Shown here: one piece after another, positions 25,343 through 34,737 of the stretch
Layout: the number at the start of each line of letters is the position of its first letter
How positions within the stretch are numbered: the first letter of the stretch is position 1
Assembly (NCBI GenBank): GCA_046350115.1
Contig: JAXMAZ010000013.1
Span: 115,329 to 179,328, forward strand
DNA length: 64,000 bases
Source: JAXMAZ01 sp046350115
GTDB lineage: Bacteria > Planctomycetota > Planctomycetia > Gemmatales > Gemmataceae
Direction: 5' to 3'
Notes under the pieces: model-generated
The model's input: only the letters and a program-made list of their open reading frames with translations
Told to the model about the DNA's origin: nothing
Database searches by the model: none
Translations under genes and position numbers: made by a program

Positions 25343-26788
25343 TCACATGAAGTAGCGGAAATCGTACGGGAGGCTCGAGAGTGGCCCCATCCTCTTAACG
25401 ATGCCGGCGAGGATCGAGGCGTACGATGTGGTCACCGGCATCCGGTCGTAAAGGCTGTCGTTGTTCCAGTTCATTTTCGACAGCCCGAGAATTTCACGCG
25501 AGCTCTCGTGGAACGTGCCACCGCCTACATGCCGGGTGACGCGGATGGGGTGCGGAATACCTTTCCCCTCCTTGAAATAATTCGCGCCGACCGCCGGGCA
25601 GGTCCCCTGGGTCCATAACAGGAAATCATACACCCCGAGTGGCATCGCAATGCCGCGTTCGAGTGGGTACGGGGCAGCCTCGCCCTTCTCGACCCCCTTG
25701 GTTTTCGGGGCGTCGATCTTCACACCTTGCCACGCGGTCGTCTGGCTGAGTGTGAGGAGTTCGACGTCGTCGACCGTGGCGAGTGCTTCGAGGCATCCGT
25801 CCACCTCATCACGGGTGAAGTGGGTTGTCTTGTGGACGACGACTCGGGTCGGCGGCTGCCCTTTCTGGTCCTGATACAGGGAGAGGGTACGGGCCATCAC
25901 TCGGTGCATGTCTGACCGCGGCAGGAACGGGTTGTCGCCCTCGTAGCCGCCTGCACGGCTTTCGTACAAAAGGAATTGCAGGTTGGTGCCTTGGGCGTCG
26001 AAAATCTGGCTGCAACAAGTCACGAATTTCCGGTCGGTGCCCTTCCTGAGACAGTAGCCTAAGCCGACGTAGGCGTGTCGGTCCTCGAAACCAGCCATCT
26101 TCCACGGTACGCCGCCGGCCTTTGTGTACAGCGCGAGGGAGAGTCGCCACGCAACGCTACAGCGGCAGGTATAGCTCATCACTTGGTCGTTCAGGACTTG
26201 GACCGGCATGTGCAATGCGCTTGAGACGGCCTTGACCGAGTCGTGGAGGTCAAAATCCGATGACTCGTCGTCCGTCGGGCTCTTGTACCCGATCGACCAT
26301 CGATCAGGTAAATAGAGCAGGACGACATCGAACTGAGAGCGCACGGGGGCAAGTCGGCGAAGCGCGGAGAAGACGAGTTCGGCAAATTTGTCTTGCGGGG
26401 TCAACCCGCCGATCGCCTGGGATGCTTCACTTTCTCCGAGCAAAACCACCCGCGGATCCTTCTCATTCTGAGGGCAGTCGAGACCGACCCCGTAGACCTT
26501 GGAGAACCCGTCGTAGTCGACCAAGTACGCCTTCCGCTCGCGTGGCGGCTGCCGGCATTGCAGTTCGTAGAGGAGGTTCTGTGCGTTCCCGAGCGTACGC
26601 TCTGGGCAGACCACGGCGATTCGGACTGGGTCCGGAGCCGAGAGGGGCATCTTCCGACTGTAAGGCCCGTAGGACAGGAGACCCCGGAGCGGGTGGACGT
26701 CGACGTCTTTCATCCGGTCGGGGTGAAACGACAGGAGGGGTTCGGGGACGAGCTCGAACGACGGCAGGGTGTACTTCGGAGGGTTCAT
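25343..26788 (-). CDS. Short prokaryotic Argonaute (MID-PIWI) of a SPARSA system
   Basis: This 481-residue protein matches short Argonautes, which have only MID and PIWI domains and use a guide to recognise invading DNA. Signs: the length; a PIWI-like VVVHKTTHFTRDE segment (near residue 316); and a hydrophobic C-terminus ending DFRYFM, as PIWI domains do. The first catalytic Asp of the PIWI site is missing (YVGLGYCL, near 240, where slicers have GID), so it should bind but not cut. It starts at 26788 with a four-base overlap with the SIR2-APAZ stop. That partnership defines SPARSA, where target recognition switches on NAD+ destruction. Base composition is less GC-rich than the core genes, suggesting transfer. 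Confidence 0.88.
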   Translation of the reverse strand: MNPPKYTLPSFELVPEPLLSFHPDRMKDVDVHPLRGLLSYGPYSRKMPLSAPDPVRIAVVCPERTLGNAQNLLYELQCRQPPRERKAYLVDYDGFSKVYGVGLDCPQNEKDPRVVLLGESEASQAIGGLTPQDKFAELVFSALRRLAPVRSQFDVVLLYLPDRWSIGYKSPTDDESSDFDLHDSVKAVSSALHMPVQVLNDQVMSYTCRCSVAWRLSLALYTKAGGVPWKMAGFEDRHAYVGLGYCLRKGTDRKFVTCCSQIFDAQGTNLQFLLYESRAGGYEGDNPFLPRSDMHRVMARTLSLYQDQKGQPPTRVVVHKTTHFTRDEVDGCLEALATVDDVELLTLSQTTAWQGVKIDAPKTKGVEKGEAAPYPLERGIAMPLGVYDFLLWTQGTCPAVGANYFKEGKGIPHPIRVTRHVGGGTFHESSREILGLSKMNWNNDSLYDRMPVTTSYASILAGIVKRMGPLSSLPYDFRYFM

Positions 26789-28596
26789 TGGACGTGCCTC
26801 GAATAGGCGGTGACCGGGCACACTTCGAACTCGGCCTCGGGTTCGGCGAGGGTCGGGAAACCGAGTTTGATCGGCGACCCGCACCTCGTCGTGAGGAAGT
26901 CAATCCAGGTGGTGAGGAGCGAGCTCGCCTGACGGTTGTAGCGGCGGACGAGGTCTTCACGCCCGATGTCCGATCGGTCCGGCGCCGTGTACGGCGTTGT
27001 TCCGTCGGTCGTGATCATCAGACTGGGTTCGAGAAGTAGCCACAACCGTTTGTCGCAATACTCGAGATTCACGAAGAACCCCTCGTGGACGAGGGGCCCG
27101 CGCGCCTTCGGCTGGCGGACGGCGACGATGTTTAGCGCCTTGAACGCCCCTTGCTCGGCCGGTTTGAGCAAACCCGTAGATGGCAGGTAGAGCAGACGCC
27201 CCTTGTGGTTTTTCGACCGGCAGAGGCCAGTCTGGTTGCTGAGCGCGTGGCATACGGCGTCGTAGAAGAGGCCGAGCTCGATCGAGTCGTCGTAGAGGAG
27301 CCGCTTCCATTCGATCGGGTAGCGTTCGAACTCCCTCGGGTTATGCGGGGCGAAGACGTTCGTCAGGTCCGCTCGCGTACCGAATGCGACGATTCCGGCC
27401 TGGCGGCGTCCGGCGGCCACCCGCCCACGATGGTCACCGATCGCCTCTTTGACTTCGCGGGCTCCACCGATGTCGGCCTGGAACACGCTGCACGAGGAGG
27501 GATACTTCGTGATCTCGAGAGCGTTTGTCCGGAGCACCGGCCATTTCTTGCCTTGGTAAACGGGGATGACTGCTCTACGCCGCTCCCGCTGCGCCTTCAC
27601 GATATCCCGTACCGCGGGTAGCTCTTCGTGGTACGGCAGGAACAGATCGGCCATCAGTTCGTCGAATCCACCCGTCTCGATGAACCCGGCCTGGCAGTTC
27701 CGCGCTCTCGCTGCCGAGAGCAGCTCTTGGACGGGCTGGGATGGGATATCGCCCGCGCGAACGAACCAGAAAAGTCCGTGCGGGAATGGGTCTCCCGATG
27801 AGAGAGCATCCCGGAGGGCACCCATGACAGAGTCATCGCGCCCGCTGTAACCGACCACTGCGAGGCCGCGTTGCCTGCATTGGTCGGTCAGGCGCTGTCG
27901 GAACGTTTCGTCCTGCTTCTGCAACTCCGCCGCGGTGTTCTTGAGCTTCCGGTACAGGAAGTCCCCGTGGAGTTTCACAAGCAGCGGCCACCGTGCGTCT
28001 CGGAACACATCCGCCGCCTTCTCGGGGCAGTCGAGCCCCGCCACCGTCAGCCCGTGCGGCAATCGGTCGGAGATGACGTTCTGCATCGCCGCGCGCTCAA
28101 GCAGGTGATCGAAGTTCGTGGTCCATACCACCTCGACCCTTCCCAGCGCGAGCAGAGCCGCGAGACAGGAGTGCCCGTAAGACGGCTTGATGCCACTCAG
28201 GCGAGCGTCGAGGAACCGCCGTCGGTCGCCTTCGTCCGGTAGGTAACGGTGGAAGTAGAACGAGTACTCTTCGACGTCCCCGTCCTTCGGATAACCGGCC
28301 GTTGCGCTGAAATGGGATTGAACTCGCGTTTGGAATGCGCGGTCGTTCAAGTTCGGGAAGCGGCTCGGTGGGAGGTGGTGGGCGGTGCAGTACAGTTGCC
28401 GTTTAAACTCCCACGTCAGGGTGTACGCCGTCGGCAACCCAGAGGTGACCGATGCCCCGGCCCCCAGCAGCCACATGAGTTGCGGCGCTCGAAGGGGGTA
28501 GAAGTTGAGAAAGTCTCCTATGTCGATTCGGAGGTCATTGATTTGGGAGGTCAAGCGGGTCACTCCTGCAGTTCGCCTACGTTCGCTCTCACGCAC
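26785..28596 (-). CDS. SIR2-APAZ effector of a SPARSA system
   Basis: This is a protein of up to 603 residues with an N-terminal SIR2 NADase domain and a C-terminal APAZ domain that binds the short Argonaute. SIR2 motifs: GAGAS (45 to 49), TTNFDH (159 to 164), KLHGD (208 to 212) and VVGYSGRD (247 to 254). The remaining 300 residues have the low-motif APAZ character. The expected job is to degrade NAD+ on Argonaute activation and cause abortive infection; this is known for SPARSA and inferred here. The start is uncertain: the ORF begins at 28596, but GTG at 28563 or TTG at 28554 (AGGAG eight bases before) would remove a charged leader. It overlaps the Argonaute gene by four bases. Confidence 0.88.
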   Translation of the reverse strand: MRESERRRTAGVTRLTSQINDLRIDIGDFLNFYPLRAPQLMWLLGAGASVTSGLPTAYTLTWEFKRQLYCTAHHLPPSRFPNLNDRAFQTRVQSHFSATAGYPKDGDVEEYSFYFHRYLPDEGDRRRFLDARLSGIKPSYGHSCLAALLALGRVEVVWTTNFDHLLERAAMQNVISDRLPHGLTVAGLDCPEKAADVFRDARWPLLVKLHGDFLYRKLKNTAAELQKQDETFRQRLTDQCRQRGLAVVGYSGRDDSVMGALRDALSSGDPFPHGLFWFVRAGDIPSQPVQELLSAARARNCQAGFIETGGFDELMADLFLPYHEELPAVRDIVKAQRERRRAVIPVYQGKKWPVLRTNALEITKYPSSCSVFQADIGGAREVKEAIGDHRGRVAAGRRQAGIVAFGTRADLTNVFAPHNPREFERYPIEWKRLLYDDSIELGLFYDAVCHALSNQTGLCRSKNHKGRLLYLPSTGLLKPAEQGAFKALNIVAVRQPKARGPLVHEGFFVNLEYCDKRLWLLLEPSLMITTDGTTPYTAPDRSDIGREDLVRRYNRQASSLLTTWIDFLTTRCGSPIKLGFPTLAEPEAEFEVCPVTAYSRHVQ

Positions 28597-28733
28597 GGCA
28601 AAGAGCGAAATCGAGGCTGGCGTCCGCGGGAAAATCTCCTTCAGTAGTTGCCTGTTGAGGCATGGAAGTCAATGTTCGTTGATCGTCAGGCCTGCTCCTG
28701 TAATCCCACTCCATCATCCAGCTTAGCGTATGC

Positions 28734-30629
28734 TCAGGGCACGGTTTCCGGCTGGACGCCCGCCTTCTCCAAGAGGTCGTACAACGCGCCAATCTTCTTT
28801 CTGGACTGGGCGACGAGGCTGCCGCCCGTTTTCGCCCGCTTATCGCAGAACGTAAACAGCACCCGCTTCTTCGCCCGAGAAAAGGCCACAAAGAAGCCTC
28901 GCTTCTCCTCCTCCGACTGACCGGTGAAGTTCCAGAGTGCGGAATCTTCAAGGCCAACGAACACGACGGTGTGGTACTCGAGCCCCTTACTCTTGTGCAC
29001 GGTGATGATCGGGACGGTGTCGTTGCCGACGACTTCGTCCAGGGCCGACGGCCAGTCGCCGGCCTGTTCGTAGCACTCCCACAGGTACTGCGTGAAGTCC
29101 CGAAACCGTTCGCTGACGTACCGGCCCTGGAGGTATTGCGGATAAAGGCGGCGGAAGGCGTCCAGACCTGCGAAATCGAAGAAGTCGGACAGCGACTGAC
29201 GCACCGACTTCAGGGTACAGTCCGGGGCACTAAGCGCAAATTCGATCTTCGAGACGGCGGCCGTCAGTTGGTGCTCAAGCTGGCGAACTCTGGGGTCATC
29301 GTCGTCGAGCCCTCGAAGGTTCTTGAGCATTGCGACGAGAGATGACCATGCCTCGCGATGCCGGCCGAACACCGCGAGCTTGAGTGCATCCATCGCCACT
29401 ACTGCGAGCGGTTCGACGAGTAGGTCTTGGAGTTCTGTTTCGACCCGCGCTTTCACCCCGCGGTTGCCAAGCTCTTTGATGAGCACCTCCGCGTACGTGG
29501 CCGGTTTGTTCCGCGTGAGCACGCAGATGTCTCGCGGGGACACGCCGTCGCCGAAGACCCAACCGACGGCGAGTTCCGCCAGGTGTGCCGCTTCTCGCTC
29601 ATGCGTCGGGTAGAGGAGCACCCGGCACTCACCTTCTCCGTCACTTCCGTCGTCGGCCGCCTTCGGTGCAGGGGTGCCTGGTTCGATCGCGGCGATGAGC
29701 GTTTCCTGAATGCGAACGAGTTCAGGGGCGGAGCGGTAGTTCATCACCAAGTTTCGGACCTCGGCAACGAAATCAGAGCGGTATACCTCAAAGATCTGGT
29801 CCAAAGCCCCGGCCCAAACCATGATCCGTTGCTTGGAGTCGCCGACCGCGGTGAGGATCGCCGAAGATCCGCGGAAGAGCGTCCGGGTGAGGGTGTACTG
29901 GATGCGGGTGGTATCCTGAAACTCGTCGAGAAACACGTGCGAGTACGTCTGCCGGAGGGCTTTGAGCAGCAGCGGGTTGAACCGGAGAAGGAGCTCAGCG
30001 AGTCGCCCTATCATCCCGAAGTCGAGCTGCGACCTCGCACTGCCTTTGAGTAGGGAGCGCCACAGTGCCGCTGCCGCGCGGTTCTCAATCGACTGCGGCT
30101 CGGCGGTGGGGATCGGCAGTGCTCGGCCGAGGAACTCCCGCTTGTAGAAGCCCTCGGCGCTGATCCCAGACACGTCCCGCATCGTCAGACCTGTTGCCTC
30201 CCCGACAAGTCCGTCTAGGTGCTCCCGCATCCGCTTCTGGATGTCGAAATTGATGAGGTAGTCGGCGGTCGGGCGATACTCCTCCGGCAGGGCCTGTCCG
30301 AACCGGTCCAGGATGCTCTTGGCGAATGCGTCGAACGTGAGGGAGTGAAATCGCCTGGCGAGTCCGTCGCCGCATCGCGTCTTCACCCGAGCTTGCAAGT
30401 TCGCGGCGGCATCCTTTTTGAAACTGATGGCCAGGATCTGCTGCGGCGGCCGACAGATTCCAGTCTGTAAGAGGTAGCACGCCCGTTGGGCGAGAAGTTC
30501 GGTCTTCCCCGCCCCGGGGCCGGCGACGACGAGCCCGTTCGCCTCGTCGCGGACGACGCGCAGAGCGTTCGCTTCGAGTGATTTGACACCCGCCGGCACC
30601 CAGGAACCCGCGGGCACGAACTTCCTCAT
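28734..30629 (-). CDS. UvrD/Rep-like superfamily 1 helicase (Gabija GajB-like)
   Basis: This is a 631-residue helicase with a full motif set: Walker A GPGAGKT (37 to 43), DEFQDTT (near 233), GDSKQRI, NYRSAPEL, VHKSKGLEY (near 543) and VAFSRAKKR (near 586). It starts at 30629, 17 bases after the OLD nuclease gene, so the two are one transcript. An OLD nuclease followed by a UvrD-like helicase is the Gabija layout (GajA then GajB) and also that of class 2 OLD systems. It is longer than typical GajB (about 500), so I call it Gabija-like. The gap to the SIR2 gene is about 140 bases. The ORF extends upstream to 30791 but would then overlap the nuclease gene. Confidence 0.85.
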   Translation of the reverse strand: MRKFVPAGSWVPAGVKSLEANALRVVRDEANGLVVAGPGAGKTELLAQRACYLLQTGICRPPQQILAISFKKDAAANLQARVKTRCGDGLARRFHSLTFDAFAKSILDRFGQALPEEYRPTADYLINFDIQKRMREHLDGLVGEATGLTMRDVSGISAEGFYKREFLGRALPIPTAEPQSIENRAAAALWRSLLKGSARSQLDFGMIGRLAELLLRFNPLLLKALRQTYSHVFLDEFQDTTRIQYTLTRTLFRGSSAILTAVGDSKQRIMVWAGALDQIFEVYRSDFVAEVRNLVMNYRSAPELVRIQETLIAAIEPGTPAPKAADDGSDGEGECRVLLYPTHEREAAHLAELAVGWVFGDGVSPRDICVLTRNKPATYAEVLIKELGNRGVKARVETELQDLLVEPLAVVAMDALKLAVFGRHREAWSSLVAMLKNLRGLDDDDPRVRQLEHQLTAAVSKIEFALSAPDCTLKSVRQSLSDFFDFAGLDAFRRLYPQYLQGRYVSERFRDFTQYLWECYEQAGDWPSALDEVVGNDTVPIITVHKSKGLEYHTVVFVGLEDSALWNFTGQSEEEKRGFFVAFSRAKKRVLFTFCDKRAKTGGSLVAQSRKKIGALYDLLEKAGVQPETVP

Positions 30630-30646
30630 CGCTGCTGCCTCGAGAC

Positions 30647-32671
30647 CTATTTCAGTAATCGTCGCACCCGCCGAACGAGCCTTCTGAGCCGGGGCGGTGC
30701 GCCCGTCCAGAGCTCCGCCGGATCGATTTCGTTGAGGGCCAAGATGTGGGTCGACGGCTTTCCGCGGCCCAAGAACAGGTGTTGGTACCACACGAACGCC
30801 TCACGCTGTTCCTTCGTGTAGGTGGCGCCATCGGCGGCCCCACTCTTGAGCACCGCCAGCCGTGCCGCCTTCATTCGCTTCGCGTACGCTTTTGGATCTT
30901 TGGTGCGATCCGGGACTCTGGGCCCCCGGCCCGTTTTCGCCGCGTGGTATGCGTCGGGGAACTGGCAGAGCATGGCGAAGTCGATGTCGAGCGGGTAGGA
31001 GAAAAAGACGTTTTCCCCCTCGAGCGTGCCGAGCACCGCCCGCATTCGTGCCTTGTCGTTCTCGTCCCACGTGCTCATGGTTTCGAACTGCTCGTCCGTG
31101 ATCGTCACCACTTTACCGTCCTCCTGCTCATACCAGAGCAACCGCCTGCGTGGTCGTCCGAGCTTCAGCAACTGGTCGAAGACGTACTTCACTCTCGCCC
31201 AGCAGCCGGTTTCCCGTTCCCGGTCGAGGTCGAGCAACGTTACGTGAGGGATCGAAAGGTCCTTAAGCAGCCGCCAGAAGTGATTCACGTGCCGCCCACC
31301 AAGGGGCACGACTGAGATGAAACTCGGGTCAACCGGCATTGATGCCAGTTCGCAAAGCCGCGGAAGGATGATCTCCTCGCTGTCCCCCTCGCACAGCACG
31401 ACCAGCCGCGCGAAGTACATCTCCGGGAAGGCGCGGACCGCTTGGCGGACGTACTTGTGAGCCTCGTCGGCTTCGCGGGGAAGGGTGATCCGGCGGACGA
31501 TGGTCTGGTACGTCTTCGGGTCGAGCCGGAGGTGCCGAACTGAGACCGGATCAATGCGGCGGAGGATGGCCGGCGCGTGGCTGGTCAGTAAGACTTGGGC
31601 CCGGTGCGAGTCCGCGATCTCCGAAAGGAGCTTCAGGATCCGGCCGAGGTAGTGGGGGGCGAGGTGATTCTCCGGCTCTTCGATAGCAAGCACCGTGAGC
31701 GTCGGGGCATCTAACTCGTCGCCGCGCAGCGGCGAGCCGGTGTTCCCAGTCGCCGCATCACTCACGGCCTGGTCTTCGGCGTGGAACACGGCGGTGATGA
31801 GTGTCAGGTAGAAAAGCGATCGCAGGCCGTCACTCAACCGCTCCGCCGATTGCTCAGCGTCTCCCTCGCCGGGGCTGAAGACCATCTCCACTTGACGGAG
31901 CAGGTCTTCGAACTCTGGGTTCAGCGGCCGGAGGTGGACGTTCTTGAGCAATTTGAAGTCGTGAAGGGACGACCAGTTACGGTTGATCGTTTTTTCGATC
32001 ACGGCGACGCCCGCTTCGGCTCGGAACGCCTCGTTCGATGCTTTCGACGCTTTTTCCACCTTCGTTCGGACTTCGGCGGACCAGCGGATCGCCCCGAGGA
32101 GCCGGTGGAGGAGTGTGCCCGCTGCCTGGCGGAGTTGGCGGAGTGGATCTCGGGTCGCGGGCACGTACAGGACGTGAATGCGTGATCGCTCGCTGCCGGA
32201 CATCCTGGTCTTGTGCTCGTCCTTCACCTCCTTGTCGGAAGTGCCTACCCAGGAAATGGTCTCTTCGACCTCGCCCTCGGGTAGCGTCGTTTTCGTCCAT
32301 CTCGCGTCAAGCCGCACGCGGCAGTGCGGGGGCTCACCCGGAGCGTCGACACTCATGTGCTTAAAGCACTCGGGCACAGCGTCGCTCGAGTCCTTCCCGG
32401 CTTTCAATTCGGGGAAGTCGATCCGAACTTCGACGAAAAGGGTGAGCTCATTGATCGCAACTAGGTCGGCGTCGGGAGGTACATGGAAGTCGCTCTTGCG
32501 GATGCCCCGATCGCCTGGCGTCACTCCAAACAGACGGGCGAGCGCGCCGAGGACAGCGGTCTTTCCGCACGCGTTACCCCCGACGAAGGTGGTAAGGTCT
32601 GTGAGGTCGATTTCCGTGGGCTCCGGGCCGAAGCATCGGAAGTTCGACACGGTTAGCCGAGTGATCTTCAT
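30647..32671 (-). CDS. OLD-family ATPase-TOPRIM nuclease (Gabija GajA-like)
   Basis: This is a 674-residue overcoming-lysogenization-defect (OLD) protein. The ATPase half has Walker A GGNACGKT (31 to 38), a signature-like RLSDGLRSL and Walker B LAIEEPENHL (near 332). The TOPRIM half has LCEGDSEEIILP (near 428) and TLLDLDRE (near 483), the acidic residues of a metal-dependent nuclease. With the helicase downstream it forms a Gabija-like pair expected to cut phage DNA when nucleotides are depleted; that mechanism is known for Gabija and inferred here. It is longer than GajA of Bacillus (about 580). It starts at 32671, 26 bases after the AbiEii toxin gene. Confidence 0.87.
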   Translation of the reverse strand: MKITRLTVSNFRCFGPEPTEIDLTDLTTFVGGNACGKTAVLGALARLFGVTPGDRGIRKSDFHVPPDADLVAINELTLFVEVRIDFPELKAGKDSSDAVPECFKHMSVDAPGEPPHCRVRLDARWTKTTLPEGEVEETISWVGTSDKEVKDEHKTRMSGSERSRIHVLYVPATRDPLRQLRQAAGTLLHRLLGAIRWSAEVRTKVEKASKASNEAFRAEAGVAVIEKTINRNWSSLHDFKLLKNVHLRPLNPEFEDLLRQVEMVFSPGEGDAEQSAERLSDGLRSLFYLTLITAVFHAEDQAVSDAATGNTGSPLRGDELDAPTLTVLAIEEPENHLAPHYLGRILKLLSEIADSHRAQVLLTSHAPAILRRIDPVSVRHLRLDPKTYQTIVRRITLPREADEAHKYVRQAVRAFPEMYFARLVVLCEGDSEEIILPRLCELASMPVDPSFISVVPLGGRHVNHFWRLLKDLSIPHVTLLDLDRERETGCWARVKYVFDQLLKLGRPRRRLLWYEQEDGKVVTITDEQFETMSTWDENDKARMRAVLGTLEGENVFFSYPLDIDFAMLCQFPDAYHAAKTGRGPRVPDRTKDPKAYAKRMKAARLAVLKSGAADGATYTKEQREAFVWYQHLFLGRGKPSTHILALNEIDPAELWTGAPPRLRRLVRRVRRLLK

Positions 32672-32697
32672 TGCTCAGTAGGCTCCTCGCTCCATTC

Positions 32698-33555
32698 TCA
32701 CCCGGTGAAAATCTCGCCAAGAACATCAATACACTCGTTCACTCGGAAGTCATCCCGGTACAGCCGATGCTCCCGCATCCGCAACATTCCAAGTGATGTG
32801 GTGGAAGCGAAGTCCTCCGCTACCACCGCGCAAACCTGCCGATAGTGCGGGTCGTTCTTGCACCGGACCGCGAGCTCGCGGGCACGCCCGTACTCGGCCT
32901 CGGTCATCATCCCGATGATGGCGTAGGCGTCGAGCGCGTGGTGTCGCCCGAGGTCTTTCCTCGCGTCCGCCTTGCGGTCCGCGAACGCCGACAGCTTCAT
33001 GAGCAGGTAGGGGAACGCCTCGGGGACGAACACGTTCGCGGAGTACGCCGTCCCGCCCGATAGAACGCCCCGCACCTCGACCGCGACCGGTTGCTCCTCG
33101 ATGAACAGTGCCTCGTCCGTCTTGTAGGCGTGGAACCCGACGCTCTTGCCCTTCGGCCTTACCCGCGGCGGGTTCACCTGCAACTGTGCTCTCTTTTCGC
33201 CGAGCGGGCCGACGAGGATGTCGAGCTTCACCTCCTGGGTGGTGCCGCCCACGGTCACCGGCCGCTTCCACTGGAGGTATTTCGCTTCTTCGAGCGGCTC
33301 GTATCCCAGCCGGCGGATGGCGGCGACGAGTGCCTCGGTGCGGGCGTGACTGGCGAGCACGTCCACCCGCAGGTAGAGGTCGATGTCGTTGGTCGCCCGC
33401 GGCTCCGGCAGCTCGGTGAACAACGTCGGCGTCTGCCGGTCGATGAGGTGCATCCGCTTCAGGAAGAGTCCGAGCCCGCCGCCGACGATCAGCGGCATTC
33501 CTTCGTCGCGGAGCTCGTGATGCAGGTCGAGCAGGCTGGTCCGTAACGGGTCCAT
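32698..33555 (-). CDS. AbiEii-family nucleotidyltransferase toxin
   Basis: This is a 285-residue nucleotidyltransferase-fold toxin of the AbiEii/MenT group, the toxin of type IV toxin-antitoxin phage-abortion systems. The GGG of the nucleotide-binding turn (residues 25 to 27) is followed by the metal-binding NDIDLYL (56 to 62) and KLDILVG. The start at 33555 has GGAGGGGG five bases upstream, which argues against the in-frame ATG at 33570. It follows the AbiEi-like gene by 79 bases and precedes the OLD nuclease by 26. AbiEii toxins modify nucleic acids such as tRNA; the target here is unknown. Confidence 0.82.
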   Translation of the reverse strand: MDPLRTSLLDLHHELRDEGMPLIVGGGLGLFLKRMHLIDRQTPTLFTELPEPRATNDIDLYLRVDVLASHARTEALVAAIRRLGYEPLEEAKYLQWKRPVTVGGTTQEVKLDILVGPLGEKRAQLQVNPPRVRPKGKSVGFHAYKTDEALFIEEQPVAVEVRGVLSGGTAYSANVFVPEAFPYLLMKLSAFADRKADARKDLGRHHALDAYAIIGMMTEAEYGRARELAVRCKNDPHYRQVCAVVAEDFASTTSLGMLRMREHRLYRDDFRVNECIDVLGEIFTG

Positions 33556-33634
33556 GTTTTCCCCCTCCATGGGGTCCGTCTGTCCTTCCGCTGATGATCA
33601 CCATCAGTCGAGTTGCACGCCAGCCGAAGTCGGC

Positions 33635-34711
33635 TTACTTCCGTTGCGGTGCGTCCTTCAAGATCACGCCTCGCACTTGCTCCGCGGTCTCCTGGTCCCG
33701 TTTGTCGCCGGCCGCGAGTTCGAGGAACGTCTGGACCGGGGAGGCGGTGAGGTCCTCCCGCCGGTCGAAGTACACCTCTTTGTTCGCCGTCTCGGCCAGC
33801 ACGACCGTGGCGAACCGGTCGGTCGGCTGGAAGCGGTCGCCGAGCGCACGGAGCAGGCCTGGCACGTCGGTGCAGTAGAACTCGTCGGCCCCCGCCCGGG
33901 CCATGACCGCGTAGGCGGCCACCGAACTCGCCCCGCTCAGGGCCACGTCGCTCTTCGTCCGCTTCGCCCAGTCGCCGAGCACCCGGCGGAACTCCGCCGG
34001 CTCGATGCCGCGGAGCTTCCCGCTCAGCCGCTCCGTCACGACGGGCGGGGCGTAGTTCGCGGTCAAGCGGTCGAGCAGTTTGTCGGGCTGGAGCAGGCGG
34101 AGGGAGGTGAAGCTGCTCAGTGTCCGCTCGATAATGAGCTCTTCGGCCAGGCGCTTCGACACCTTGGACACGGTGGCGAGGCTGACGCGGCCGCCGCGGC
34201 GAGTGATCTCGTCGAGCGCGTCCTGCATAGAGGCAAATTCGGGGCGGGCGAGGAACAGGCGGGACACGACCGAACTCGCCCCGCGGTAGACGTTCTTGAT
34301 GACGTTACCGGCGCGGAACGGGTTGGCGGCTCCGGTGCGGCGGAGGTACCACCGGCCGGGGACGATGACCACGCCGTTCCCGCACAGGTCGATGCCGCTG
34401 ACGCCCGCCGACTCCAACCGGTCGAGGGCCGGCTCGTCGAGGAAGGGGACGACGACCAGCGGCTGGAGGTCTGCCCGCCGCGCGAGCTCTCGGATCTGGT
34501 TGGCCATGTCGGACACGGTCCGCTCACTCGCCTGCCGCTTGCACTCGGCCGCGAACCGCTCCGTCTTTTTCCCCCAGGTCATTCGCACCCCGGCGTCGAT
34601 CACATCCCCGGGCGGCGCTTCGTACGCCACTTCGAGCGGCGGGAACGTGAGCGCGCCACGGCGGACGCGGGTGAGCACGTCGTCTTCGGTCGGGAGGGGA
34701 AGGCGGGACAT
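33635..34711 (-). CDS. AbiEi-like antitoxin/transcriptional repressor
   Basis: This is a 358-residue protein that fits the AbiEi antitoxin family in position (directly before AbiEii). Its central helix-turn-helix features also fit (RRGGRVSLATVSKVSKRLAE, near residues 170 to 190). The N-terminal 110 residues resemble a restriction-endonuclease-like fold (RFAAECKRQAS, with an E-x-K pattern), a variation seen in some AbiEi proteins. AbiEi proteins repress their own promoter by binding inverted repeats; such repeats lie immediately upstream (34738 to 34795). The start at 34711 has GGAG seven bases upstream. The call as antitoxin is by context and fold pattern. Confidence 0.75.
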   Translation of the reverse strand: MSRLPLPTEDDVLTRVRRGALTFPPLEVAYEAPPGDVIDAGVRMTWGKKTERFAAECKRQASERTVSDMANQIRELARRADLQPLVVVPFLDEPALDRLESAGVSGIDLCGNGVVIVPGRWYLRRTGAANPFRAGNVIKNVYRGASSVVSRLFLARPEFASMQDALDEITRRGGRVSLATVSKVSKRLAEELIIERTLSSFTSLRLLQPDKLLDRLTANYAPPVVTERLSGKLRGIEPAEFRRVLGDWAKRTKSDVALSGASSVAAYAVMARAGADEFYCTDVPGLLRALGDRFQPTDRFATVVLAETANKEVYFDRREDLTASPVQTFLELAAGDKRDQETAEQVRGVILKDAPQRK

Positions 34712-34737
34712 GTCCGGGCTCCGGTGCCGTCTGTTAT

